A stretch of 57,800 nt of DNA from Ensifer sp. IC4062 (GTDB lineage: Bacteria > Pseudomonadota > Alphaproteobacteria > Rhizobiales > Rhizobiaceae). The stretch is taken from the NCBI RefSeq assembly GCF_020193575.1, contig NZ_JADYVD010000050.1, positions 1 to 57,800 on the forward strand, read 5' to 3'. Positions 25,057 to 33,311 of this stretch are shown piece after piece (position 1 is the first letter of the stretch; every line of letters begins with the position of its first letter). A program made the position numbers and the translations under genes. The notes beneath the pieces were generated by a model that had not been told where the DNA came from, did not search any database, and saw only the letters and a list, made by a program, of their open reading frames with translations.

Positions 25057-26666
25057 GCTCTCTGTCTGCAACCCCGGCGGCTGGCGGCGGGTTCGCGCCG
25101 CTTCGCCAGAAGACTTTCGCCATTCTCTGGGTGGCGACCATCGTCGGCAATGCCGGCAGCTTCATCCGCGATGTCGCAAGCTCATGGATTGTCACCGACC
25201 TCTCGAACGCCCCCGCCGCCGTCGCGGCGGTGCAGGCTGCGGGGACGCTCCCGATCTTCCTCCTCGCGATCCCTGCCGGTGTGCTGTCGGACATTCTCGA
25301 CCGCCGCAAGTTCCTGATCATCATCCAGCTTCTGCTTGCCGGAGCCAGCATCTGCCTCATGTTGCTGTCTGCGACGGGGTTGCAGACTATCACGTCCCTG
25401 ATTGCATTCACCTTCGTCGGGGGTATCGGAGCGGCGCTGATGGCGCCGACCTGGCAAGCCATCGTTCCCGAACTCGTCCCAAAGCAGGATCTCAAAGGTG
25501 CCGTAGCGCTCAACTCGCTCGGCATCAACATCTCCCGAGCGATCGGGCCGGCAGTCGGCGGCCTGCTGCTTGCCTGGTTCGGCGCAGCCTTCACCTATGG
25601 CGTTGACGTTATCAGCTATGTTTTTGTCATAGCTGCCCTCATCTGGTGGAGGCGCGCGCCTGATGTCGACGACGGCTTGTCCGAACGCTTCTTCGGAGCT
25701 TTCCGCGCCGGTCTGCGCTATGCGAGAGCGAGCCGCGAACTGCATGTCGTGCTTCTCCGGGCGGCTGCATTCTTCGCTTTCTCGAGTTCTGTCTGGGCGC
25801 TTCTGCCCCTGGTCGCGCGAAATCTCCTCGGCGGCGACGCCGGTTTCTATGGCATCTTGCTCGGCGCGGTCGGCGCGGGCGCCATTGGCGGCGCGCTGGT
25901 GATGCCGAAACTTCGCGCAAAGCTCGATGCGGACGCGCTGTTGCTCGGCTCGGCGCTCGTCACGGCGGCCGTGATGGCTGGGCTCCCCTTCGCATCGGCT
26001 CGGTGGGTCGCCATCGTGGCTCTGCTTGCACTGGGAGCCGCCTGGATTACTGCGCTGACCACACTGAACGGGGCCGCACAGTCGATACTGCCGAACTGGG
26101 TTCGGGGCCGTTCGCTCGCCGTCTATCTCACGGTGTTCAACGGTGCGATGACCTCCGGGAGCCTCGCCTGGGGTGCCGTCGCGGAAATCGCCGGCGTTCC
26201 GACGACCCTTGTTCTCGGCGCCGTTGGACTTGCCGTGGCAGGGCTCATCTTTCACCTGGTCAAGCTGCCAAAGGGCGACGCGGACCTGGTGGCATCCAAC
26301 CACTGGCCGGAACCTCTCACGGCTGCCCCCGTCGAGCATGATCGCGGTCCCGTGCTCGTGACGATCGAATACCGGGTCGACGAAAGCGACCGGAGCGATT
26401 TTCTGATGGCGCTCGCAAGGCTCTCCGGGGAGCGTCGCCGTGATGGCGCCTATGGCTGGGGCGTTACTGAGGACGCCGCCGATCCGGAAAGGATTGTCGA
26501 GTGGTTCATGGTCGAATCCTGGGCCGAGCACCTCCGGCAGCACCGGCGCGTCTCGAAGGCGGACGCCGACGTTCAGCAGGAAGTCCGCCGTTTCCACAAG
26601 GGTCCGGAGGCGCCCGTGGTGAACCACTTGTTGTCGGTAAATCTTCCTCATCTCCGCCGAAGCTGA
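25053..26666 (+). CDS. MFS exporter with C-terminal ABM-like domain
   Basis: A 537-aa protein. Residues 20-410 form a twelve-helix major facilitator of the MFS_3/EntS-like group (FAILWVATIVGNAGSFIRDV start, DILDRRKFLIII as the loop 2-3 motif). Residues 430-530 are soluble: PVLVTIEYRVDESDRSDF, YGWGVTEDAADPERIVEWF and a terminal helix, resembling a dimeric alpha-beta barrel (ABM-type) domain. Relatives with this tail are known among MFS_3 proteins but the tail's role is unclear. Last gene of the coupled run; a strong hairpin lies about 105 bp downstream. Confidence 0.83.
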   Translation: MSSLSATPAAGGGFAPLRQKTFAILWVATIVGNAGSFIRDVASSWIVTDLSNAPAAVAAVQAAGTLPIFLLAIPAGVLSDILDRRKFLIIIQLLLAGASICLMLLSATGLQTITSLIAFTFVGGIGAALMAPTWQAIVPELVPKQDLKGAVALNSLGINISRAIGPAVGGLLLAWFGAAFTYGVDVISYVFVIAALIWWRRAPDVDDGLSERFFGAFRAGLRYARASRELHVVLLRAAAFFAFSSSVWALLPLVARNLLGGDAGFYGILLGAVGAGAIGGALVMPKLRAKLDADALLLGSALVTAAVMAGLPFASARWVAIVALLALGAAWITALTTLNGAAQSILPNWVRGRSLAVYLTVFNGAMTSGSLAWGAVAEIAGVPTTLVLGAVGLAVAGLIFHLVKLPKGDADLVASNHWPEPLTAAPVEHDRGPVLVTIEYRVDESDRSDFLMALARLSGERRRDGAYGWGVTEDAADPERIVEWFMVESWAEHLRQHRRVSKADADVQQEVRRFHKGPEAPVVNHLLSVNLPHLRRS

Positions 26667-26770
26667 ACGCGAGCATTCGCACGCGGCGCGGGTGCTTTTA
26701 TCCAAAACCCAAGCGGAACCGACAAGATTGAGCCGGGGCCAGTGCTTAAAGTTGAGGTGCGATGGGATGA

Positions 26771-26805
26771 GGGGCAGAGCAGCCACTACGGCAGTGGTCT
26801 GCCCC
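26771..26805 (+). terminator. Stem-loop downstream of the MFS gene
   Basis: Outer arms GGGGCAGA and TCTGCCCC and inner arms CCACT and AGTGG around a five-base loop, with a small bulge. It lies 105 bp after the MFS stop and 35 bp before the next gene. No T-tract follows directly, so it could be an attenuator ahead of the MBL gene rather than a full terminator. Confidence 0.5.
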
Positions 26806-26839
26806 GCGTCGCTTAATTAACGGCTCAGGAGAGAGAAGA

Positions 26840-27814
26840 ATGACCACTCGCAGAACGGTACTTCAGGGAACGCTGTCCCTCATGCTGGCCGCGACAGCGA
26901 TGACGACGCTTGCGCCACTCAGCGCGACGGCGAAGGCGCCGCAAGTCAAGACCGAGGCGCCAGGCTACTGCCGCATCATGCTGGGCGACTTCGAGATCAC
27001 CGCGCTTTCCGACGGTACGGCGAAGTTCCCGGCAGAGACCCTCTACATTGGCGCCAAAGACCAGATCGCCGCCATGCTCACGAAGGCTTTTCTCGACTCG
27101 CCAGTTGAGCTGTCGGTCAATGCCTTTCTGGTCAACACAAATGACCGGTTGGTGATGATTGATACCGGCGCCGGTACCTTCTTCGGGCCGACGCTCGGTA
27201 AGCTCATTCCGAACCTCGTCGCCGCTGGCTATCAGCCGGAGCAGATCGACGACATCATCCTCACCCACGCCCACGTAGATCACCTGGGCGGCCTGGTCGC
27301 GGGCGACAGAATCGTTTTTCCCAATGCGACCGTCCACGTCAACAAGCGCGATGCCGATTTTTGGCTCAGTGCCGCCAATCGCGACGCTGCACCGGAGGCG
27401 AAAAAGGACTTGTTCTCGGCAGCGGTTAAGGCACTTACGCCATACCGCAATGCTGGCCGGCTGAAGACCTTTGGGGACGGTGCCGAACCGGTGCCGGGGT
27501 TCAAGTCAACCCTGCGCGCCGGCCACACTCCCGGCCACAGCGCGATCGCGGTCGAAAGCAAGGGCCAGAAGCTGGTGTTCTGGGGCGACATCACCCATGG
27601 TGACGTCGTACAATTCGACGCACCGGACGTGACGATCGGCTTCGATGAGGACCAGACGGCGGCCGCGACTGCGCGCGATGCCGCTTTCGCCGAGGCCGTT
27701 AAGGAGAAATACCTTGTAGCTGGCGGCCATACGCGGTTCCCCGGCATCGGCCACGTCGGCACGGACAGCGACAATTTTGACTGGGTTCCCCTGAATTATA
27801 GCGGGACACTCTGA
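26840..27814 (+). CDS. Exported MBL-fold metallo-hydrolase
   Basis: A 324-aa metallo-beta-lactamase-fold protein with a twin-arginine type signal (TRRTVLQGTLSLMLAATAM, mature part from about residue 33). The zinc motif HAHVDH is at 143-148 after the DTG strand (MIDTGAG); further ligands are the His in AGHTPGHSAI, Asp in FWGDITHG and the His of AGGHTRFPG. The arrangement fits the lactonase/quorum-quenching-like and general hydrolase branch; substrate cannot be decided. AGGAGAG precedes the ATG. It lies between the MFS gene and a chloroperoxidase-like hydrolase on the same strand. Confidence 0.88.
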   Translation: MTTRRTVLQGTLSLMLAATAMTTLAPLSATAKAPQVKTEAPGYCRIMLGDFEITALSDGTAKFPAETLYIGAKDQIAAMLTKAFLDSPVELSVNAFLVNTNDRLVMIDTGAGTFFGPTLGKLIPNLVAAGYQPEQIDDIILTHAHVDHLGGLVAGDRIVFPNATVHVNKRDADFWLSAANRDAAPEAKKDLFSAAVKALTPYRNAGRLKTFGDGAEPVPGFKSTLRAGHTPGHSAIAVESKGQKLVFWGDITHGDVVQFDAPDVTIGFDEDQTAAATARDAAFAEAVKEKYLVAGGHTRFPGIGHVGTDSDNFDWVPLNYSGTL

Positions 27815-27938
27815 TCCTTTGGCGCCCCGTCGCTTCCGGGCGCCCGTCGAAACCTCCGTATTTTGCCCGATGATCGCGACGGCCCGGCGCCATTGCGGCG
27901 GGAAAAACTCTACCTCGAACCAAGCAAAGGAAGGTTCA

Positions 27939-28769
27939 ATGACCCAGAACTTCATCAAGACCGAAGACGGCGTGAAGATCTTCTACAAGGATTGGGGCTC
28001 GGGGCAGCCGATCGTGTTCCACCACGGTTGGCCGCTCTCCTCCGATGACTGGGACGCGCAGATGCTGTACTTCCTGAACAAGGGTTACCGCGTCATTGCC
28101 CATGACCGCCGCGGCCACGGGCGCTCGACCCAGGTCAGCGACGGGCACGACATCGCCCACTACGCCACGGATGTCGCCGCGCTTGCGACGCAACTCGATT
28201 TGCGCGATGCCATCCACATCGGCCACTCCACGGGCGGCGGCGAGGCGCTGGCATATGTGGCACGCCACGGTGCGGGACGTGTCGCCAAGCTTGTGATGGT
28301 CGGAGCCGTGCCGCCGATCATGCTCAAGACGGAAGCTTATCCCGGAGGCCTGCCGATGGAAGTGTTCGATGGTCTGCGCGCCCAACTCGCGGCGAACCGC
28401 GCCCAGTTCTTCCTCGATCTGCCGACCGGTCCGTTCTACGGATTCAACCGCTCCGATGCGAACGTCTCGACCGGCGCGATCCAGAACTGGTGGCGGCAGG
28501 GCATGATGGGCAGCGCCAAGGCGCATTACGACGGCATTAAGGCATTCTCCGAAACCGATTTCACCGAGGACCTCAAGAAGGTCGAGGTGCCGACGCTGGT
28601 CATGCATGGAGACGACGACCAGATAGTTCCCATCGACAACTCCGCGCGGCTCGCCGTGAAGCTCCTGAAGCATGGTACGCTCAAGGTGTACGAGGGCTAT
28701 TCGCACGGCATGCTGACGACGCATGCCGATGTGATCAATCCAGATCTGCTCGCGTTCATTAAGGCCTAG
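27939..28769 (+). CDS. Non-heme chloroperoxidase-like alpha/beta hydrolase
   Basis: A 276-aa alpha/beta hydrolase of the cofactor-free haloperoxidase group: oxyanion FHHGWPLSSDDW, nucleophile Ser97 in GHSTGG, Asp in MHGDDDQIVP and His in GYSHGML. These are usually esterases or perhydrolases rather than true halogenating enzymes. ATG 27939 is preceded by AAAGGAAGG; the open frame further upstream is not conserved in style. Length is normal. It ends the plus-strand run and is convergent with a LysR gene, with a hairpin between. Confidence 0.9.
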   Translation: MTQNFIKTEDGVKIFYKDWGSGQPIVFHHGWPLSSDDWDAQMLYFLNKGYRVIAHDRRGHGRSTQVSDGHDIAHYATDVAALATQLDLRDAIHIGHSTGGGEALAYVARHGAGRVAKLVMVGAVPPIMLKTEAYPGGLPMEVFDGLRAQLAANRAQFFLDLPTGPFYGFNRSDANVSTGAIQNWWRQGMMGSAKAHYDGIKAFSETDFTEDLKKVEVPTLVMHGDDDQIVPIDNSARLAVKLLKHGTLKVYEGYSHGMLTTHADVINPDLLAFIKA

Positions 28770-28778
28770 CAACAAAGG

Positions 28779-28802
28779 GCCGGCGGCGACGGCGCCGCCG
28801 GC
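28779..28802. terminator. GC-rich hairpin between convergent genes
   Basis: Perfect 10-bp arms GCCGGCGGCG and CGCCGCCGGC around ACGG, starting 10 bases after the chloroperoxidase-like stop and 60 bases from the LysR stop. Position between convergent genes suggests bidirectional termination, though no T-tract follows. Confidence 0.6.
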
Positions 28803-28861
28803 TCCCGCAGCAGCGCTGCCTGGTGCATTTGCGACCGCCGAAGAACTGCGGAGTCAAAGGA

Positions 28862-29755
28862 TCACGTATCCGATCCCTTGATCGCCCTAAGTGCGCCCAC
28901 AAGCGCGTCGATGAAGACGCGAATCTTGGGAGGAACGAGCCTGCTCGTCGGATAAACGGCCCAGATTGCGAGCGTTTCAGGTTCCGCGTCCTCCAAGGTG
29001 ACGCGCGCCAATCGCCCGGACGAGAGATCGTCGGCAACGTTCCAATCGGACAGCAGTGCTATTCCTGCGCCTGCAAGGCAGGCCGCATGACATCCTTCAA
29101 TGCTCGTCGACGAAAAACGACTCTGCAGTCGCAACGAGCTTTCAACCCCGTCATTGAGGAATGTCCAGTGTGTTACTCCGTAGAGAGGCAGACAATCGTG
29201 GTGCGCAAGCTCGCCGGCATTACGGGGCGTGCCGCGTCTTTCAAGATAGGCAGGCGAGGCGACAAGTGAGCGGGGGTTGTCCGCGAGCTTCCTGGCGATG
29301 AGACTGCTGTCCTTTAGTCGCGCAATTCGTATGGCGAGGTCCGTCCCTGAGGACACCAGATCGGGCATGCTGTCGCTCATGTCGAGCGAGATCCTAAGCT
29401 CCGGATTGATCTCCAGAAGTGAGGGAATGAGCGGAGCGATCACTTTGATCGAAAACGCCACAGGGGCCGATACGCGCAGAAGCCCGGCCGCTCCCGCGCC
29501 TTCGCCGCGCAGTAGTGCGAGCGCCTGCTGCTCCGTTTCGACCAGAGCCTGGGCATAAACAAGGAAGCTCTCTCCTTCGGGAGTGAGCGACAGCGATCTC
29601 GTCGTGCGGTGCATAAGCCTGACGCCGAGCGAACGCTCCAGCGACGCAAGCCGCCGCGTTGCGATCATCGGTGTAAGGCCCAGGCGCCGGGCAGCCTCGG
29701 AAAGGCTTCCGGCGCTGGCCGCTGTGGCAAAAACGGCGACGTCATCAATGTTCAT
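28862..29755 (-). CDS. LysR-family regulator
   Basis: 297 aa with the winged helix at residues 1-60 (DDVAVFATAASAGSLSEAAR, then MIATRRLASLERSLGVRLMH) and a LysR substrate-binding domain (VAFSIKVIAPLIPSLLEINP onward). It belongs to the CrgA/DsdC-like group with the RTTRSLSLT motif. Transcribed divergently from the MFS gene at 29861 with a 105-bp gap holding a CG-centred palindrome, so it most likely controls that exporter. Confidence 0.88.
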   Translation of the reverse strand: MNIDDVAVFATAASAGSLSEAARRLGLTPMIATRRLASLERSLGVRLMHRTTRSLSLTPEGESFLVYAQALVETEQQALALLRGEGAGAAGLLRVSAPVAFSIKVIAPLIPSLLEINPELRISLDMSDSMPDLVSSGTDLAIRIARLKDSSLIARKLADNPRSLVASPAYLERRGTPRNAGELAHHDCLPLYGVTHWTFLNDGVESSLRLQSRFSSTSIEGCHAACLAGAGIALLSDWNVADDLSSGRLARVTLEDAEPETLAIWAVYPTSRLVPPKIRVFIDALVGALRAIKGSDT

Positions 29756-29770
29756 TATATCAGTTTTCGA

Positions 29771-29783
29771 TATTCCGGAATGT
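29771..29783. promoter_or_regulatory. Candidate LysR site between LysR and MFS genes
   Basis: ATTCCGGAAT is a perfect 10-bp palindrome at 29772-29781 in the short divergent gap, 16 bp from the LysR start. LysR regulators often bind such dyads to repress themselves and activate the divergent gene. Short palindromes can occur by chance. Confidence 0.4.
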
Positions 29784-29860
29784 CACGTCGGATCTCTAAC
29801 ACATCCTTCGATAAAAAATTAGGTTCAGCACAGTTTTCATCAGCGGAAAGAGCATCAACC

Positions 29861-31066
29861 ATGAACGTGTTCAATGAGAAGCAGCTCGGCTCTCGCTCCG
29901 AACTCGGTCGACGTCGCCTCTACGCCATGGCCGTTGCGAGTGGCATTGCCGTCGCGAACATCTATTACAGTCAGCCGATCCTCGGCCTCATCGAAGCCGA
30001 GTTCCCGGCCCAATCTGCGACCGCAGTCGTTCCGACCGCCACCCAGCTCGGCTATGCTTTCGGCCTGTTTCTGCTTTTGCCGCTTGGGGATATTGTTCAC
30101 CGCCGGCGGCTGATCATCGGGCAGTTCCTCGCTTTGGCGGTCGCCTCCGTTCTGGCCGCGGTCGCGCCTACTGCCGCGCTCCTAGTTGTCGCCTCGATAC
30201 TCCTTGGGGCGAGCGCCACTGTTGCCCAGCAGATCGTCCCCGTCGCCGCGGCGCTTGCTGCGCCCGAGCGCCGCGGCGCCGCGATCGGCACGGTCATGGC
30301 CGGCGTCCTTTCCGGCATACTGCTCAGCCGCACGGTGTCCGGTCTCGTTGGTGAGCACTTCGGATGGCGCGACATGTTCTGGATAAGCGGACCGCTCGCG
30401 CTTGTCGGCGCAGCCACGATGCATATAGCTCTGCCTAACCTCACTCCGGTTTCGGGCCTCTCCTATCGCGCGGCGCTTCGATCGCTGGCCCACCTATGGC
30501 GGCGCCATCCTGATTTGCGGGCGGCCTCGATCGCGCAGGCGGTGCTTTTTGCATCGTTCAGCTCCTTCTGGACCATTCTCGCCCTTTACCTCGCAACGTC
30601 GCAGTTCAATCTCGGGGCAGACTCCGCCGGCCTGTTCGGCATTGTTGGTGCAGTCGGCGTGCTTGCCGCGCCCTTGGCTGGGAGGATAGCCGACCGGCGG
30701 GGCCCGCATTCGGTAGTTGGGCTGGGAGCCGCGCTGACACTGTTCGCCTGGGGAGTGCTCGGCTCTTGGGCATCGATTCCAGGACTTCTCATCGGCGTCA
30801 TCGTCCTCGATGTCGGCATTCAGATCGCCTTGGTCTCCAATCAGCACATTATTTACGCGCTCGATCCGCAGGCCCGCAGCCGCATCAACACCATCTTCAT
30901 GACGAGCATGTTCCTTGGTGGCGCGGCCGGGTCGGCACTTGCCGTCGCGGCGTGGAGCTACGGCTCCTGGAGTGGTGTCAGCCTGCTCGGCTTTGCACTC
31001 GCCTCTGTCGCGCTCTGCATCACGCTCCGCCGCCGTGACCCTGGTGCACACCACCGTCTCCCCTGA
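29861..31066 (+). CDS. MFS transporter (DHA1-like drug/solute exporter)
   Basis: A 401-aa twelve-helix major facilitator. The start NIYYSQPILGLIEAEFP and the motif LLLPLGDIVHRRRLI between helices 2 and 3 are typical of small-molecule efflux proteins of the DHA1 type. WRDMFWISGPLALVGAA marks the helix 5-6 region. ATG 29861 is chosen as the first start after the divergent promoter; the open frame extends backwards into the LysR gene and is not plausible there. Probably an efflux pump induced by the divergent LysR regulator; substrate unknown. Confidence 0.87.
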   Translation: MNVFNEKQLGSRSELGRRRLYAMAVASGIAVANIYYSQPILGLIEAEFPAQSATAVVPTATQLGYAFGLFLLLPLGDIVHRRRLIIGQFLALAVASVLAAVAPTAALLVVASILLGASATVAQQIVPVAAALAAPERRGAAIGTVMAGVLSGILLSRTVSGLVGEHFGWRDMFWISGPLALVGAATMHIALPNLTPVSGLSYRAALRSLAHLWRRHPDLRAASIAQAVLFASFSSFWTILALYLATSQFNLGADSAGLFGIVGAVGVLAAPLAGRIADRRGPHSVVGLGAALTLFAWGVLGSWASIPGLLIGVIVLDVGIQIALVSNQHIIYALDPQARSRINTIFMTSMFLGGAAGSALAVAAWSYGSWSGVSLLGFALASVALCITLRRRDPGAHHRLP

Positions 31067-31434
31067 CTCCAGACTGTCTTGAAGACCTGCCATAGGTACG
31101 ACACGAATTCGAACCAGAACTTCCGGTTTAGATACAGGTGACCGACCGTTTGGAAACACCGGGGCAGGGGGCTTGTTTTTGCGATGAATCGATTGGCTGC
31201 AATGAGCCGAACCGAGCCATACCTGCACCTGTTCCGAATGTCCTTAGCGGGTGGGACTTTGCCCTTCACCTCATCTGCCGGAACGGCGTGATTGCGGACT
31301 TTTCGGACGCTTGGGGATACTACGTCGAACGTCGTGAGTGGGGCCGGTAACGGACCGTCCGCTGACGGCAGTTTAAGGCTCGAAAGCGGACGATCTGCTT
31401 TGGGGGTCTGCGGACCTAGTGGCCGCCGTGAAGA
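31067..31434. other. Gene-free stretch of about 370 bp
   Basis: The gap lies between the convergent ends of the MFS gene and the SDR gene. No frame shows family resemblance or a good ribosome-binding site, and I see no strong hairpin. Confidence 0.5.
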
Positions 31435-32148
31435 CTAAGCACCGAAGCCGCCGTCTATCGTTTGCATTGAGCCAGTGATCATCGCGCCGTGCGGGCCGGC
31501 GAGATAGGCGGTCAGCTCGGCGATCTCGTCGCCGCGGGCGTGGCGTTTGATCGCCATGAAACCGTGCATCGTGTCCGCCATCGGCCCGTCGGCAGGATTC
31601 ATGTCACTGTCGGTCGGCCCAGGCTGGATGCTGTTGACCGTGATCCCGCGTCCGCCGAAGTCACGCGCCAGGCCGCGAACCATGCCCTGCATCGCCGACT
31701 TGGTCAGCGCATAGGCGGCCCCGCCTGCGAACGGCATGCGGTCGCCGTTGACCGAACCGATCACGATGATGCGGCCATCATCGTTCATCTGTCGCGCCGC
31801 CTCGACCGAGGCGTGGTAGGGCGCGCGGACATTGATATCGATCATCCGGTCGATGTCGTCGGAGTTCAGGGTGAGTGGGTCGCCCATGACCAGCGTACCG
31901 GCATTGATGACAATGACATCGAGCGCCCCGCGGTCAGCGACGGTCGAAATCAGCCTGTCGCGATTGGCGCTATCGGCCTGGATGGCCTCGGCGCCCGTTT
32001 CCGCCGCAAGCGTCTCCGCCGCATCTTTCGAACCGGCATAGGTGAAAGCGACATTGCCGCCAGCCTTCGCAAAGCGCCGCACGATCGCGGCCCCAATTCC
32101 GCGGCTGCCGCCGAGGACCAGCACATTTTTTCCAGTGAAATCGTTCAT
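31435..32148 (-). CDS. bdcA: BdcA-like short-chain dehydrogenase
   Basis: A 237-aa SDR with NADP-binding GGSRGIG at 13-19, NAG at 82-84 and catalytic Ser132, Tyr146, Lys150. Length and long identical-looking stretches (AAIVRRF, TYAGSKDAAE, APYHASVEAARQM, IGSVNGDRMP, ending TIDGGFGA) match Escherichia coli BdcA, described as binding cyclic-di-GMP and promoting biofilm dispersal. Whether this homologue does the same or acts as a reductase is untested. It lies 122 bp downstream of an exported hydrolase gene on the same strand. Confidence 0.85.
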   Translation of the reverse strand: MNDFTGKNVLVLGGSRGIGAAIVRRFAKAGGNVAFTYAGSKDAAETLAAETGAEAIQADSANRDRLISTVADRGALDVIVINAGTLVMGDPLTLNSDDIDRMIDINVRAPYHASVEAARQMNDDGRIIVIGSVNGDRMPFAGGAAYALTKSAMQGMVRGLARDFGGRGITVNSIQPGPTDSDMNPADGPMADTMHGFMAIKRHARGDEIAELTAYLAGPHGAMITGSMQTIDGGFGA

Positions 32149-32270
32149 GTCCGTTGTTCCTATTCCGTTAGATTTGCTCAGGGCCGGGGATCGGCGGCTT
32201 GATCGATGTAATGGGTGTCAGTTGGCCCGAAGCCGTGAATGTAGAGGACGACGGGCTTGGCGGATTTCGA

Positions 32271-33188
32271 TCACTCCAGGAAGTCGCGGACGAGCTTGAT
32301 GGTGGCGGTCGGGTTTTCTTCCATGATCCAGTGGCCGGAATCCGGAACGAAACCTTCGCGGACGTCTTCTGCGGCCGCGCGCATCACGGTCGCCATCATC
32401 GGTCCGAAGGATTTTTCACCGCCAAGCGCCAGCACTGGCATTTTCAGCTTGCCACGCTCAGCCAGGAAGGCACGATTGTCCGTCACATCCTGGTCGAACG
32501 CCGCGAACTGGGCAAAGCCGGAATGCATTGCGCCGGGCATGGCGTAGAGTCTCGCATAATGTTCGCGCGAAGCCTCGGTGAAGCGCGACGGAGTAGCCGA
32601 GAATTCGTTCCAGAAGCGGTCGAGGTAGATGCGCTCCCTACCGGCGACCAGCCGCTCCATGTCGGGCCCGCCGAAACGGAAGTGCCAGAGCAGCGGACTC
32701 TTCAATATATCTTCCCACGGACCGACGCCGGGAAGCGGCGCGTCGATCAGCACGAAGCGCCGGACGCGATCCGGGTTCTGCGCGGCGAAGGCGTAGCCAA
32801 CCATGTTGCCGATATCGTGGGTGACGAGGTCGGCCTGCTTGACATTCAGGCGATCGAGAACGGCAGCCACGTCACCTGCCTGGGTCTTCTTGTCGAACCC
32901 GCCAGCAGGTTTCGATGACAAGCCCAGACCGCGCAGGTCGGGCACGATCACCGTATGGTCGCGCGCCAGATCGGCGGCCATCGTCGACCACATGTCGCCG
33001 GTTTCCCCATAGCCGTGCAGCAGGACGACGGCTGGACCCTTGCCGCCGATGCGGACATGGATGGTCGCGTCCTTGGCCTGGACATTCTCGGTACGGAAGC
33101 TGCTCGGGAAGGGCGCGACCTGCGCCGGTGCAGGAGTGGCGGCGAACAGCAAAGCCGCTGCGCCAATTGCAGAGAGTTTGAGAAGCAT
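32271..33188 (-). CDS. Exported epoxide-hydrolase/dehalogenase-like alpha/beta hydrolase
   Basis: A 305-aa protein from ATG 33188 (GGAG 6 bp upstream) with a signal peptide (LKLSAIGAAALLFAATPAPAQ, cleavage near residue 23). The nucleophile is Asp125 in VTHDIGN, not Ser, which places it with epoxide hydrolases and haloalkane/haloacetate dehalogenases; the oxyanion segment is LLHGYGETGDMW and the catalytic His is in DSGHWIMEENP. Periplasmic detoxification of an epoxide or halogenated compound is plausible. Divergent from a LysR gene, probably its regulator. Confidence 0.87.
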   Translation of the reverse strand: MLLKLSAIGAAALLFAATPAPAQVAPFPSSFRTENVQAKDATIHVRIGGKGPAVVLLHGYGETGDMWSTMAADLARDHTVIVPDLRGLGLSSKPAGGFDKKTQAGDVAAVLDRLNVKQADLVTHDIGNMVGYAFAAQNPDRVRRFVLIDAPLPGVGPWEDILKSPLLWHFRFGGPDMERLVAGRERIYLDRFWNEFSATPSRFTEASREHYARLYAMPGAMHSGFAQFAAFDQDVTDNRAFLAERGKLKMPVLALGGEKSFGPMMATVMRAAAEDVREGFVPDSGHWIMEENPTATIKLVRDFLE

Positions 33189-33254
33189 CACACATCTCCA
33201 GATCTTTGGCGCCGCCCCCTGGCGCGCCTTCTGGACACGTAAATGCTCCTGATG

Positions 33255-33311
33255 CATTGTTCGTACTAGCCGGAGAACTCCGAAAATGGCCGACGGAATT
33301 TCCGAACAATG
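33255..33311. promoter_or_regulatory. Inverted repeat flanking the LysR promoter
   Basis: CATTGTTCG (33255-33263) and CGAACAATG (33303-33311) are perfect inverted copies 39 bp apart; the second reaches the LysR start codon. Between them lies a second small dyad CGGAG-AA-CTCCG (33271-33282). Paired distant half-sites of this kind fit LysR autoregulation with DNA bending. Confidence 0.45.

Noticed and set aside
25182..26786. 534-codon minus-strand frame opposite the MFS exporter
   Set aside because: Antisense to a clear transporter; low-complexity Arg/Glu/Gln-rich translation, no family resemblance.
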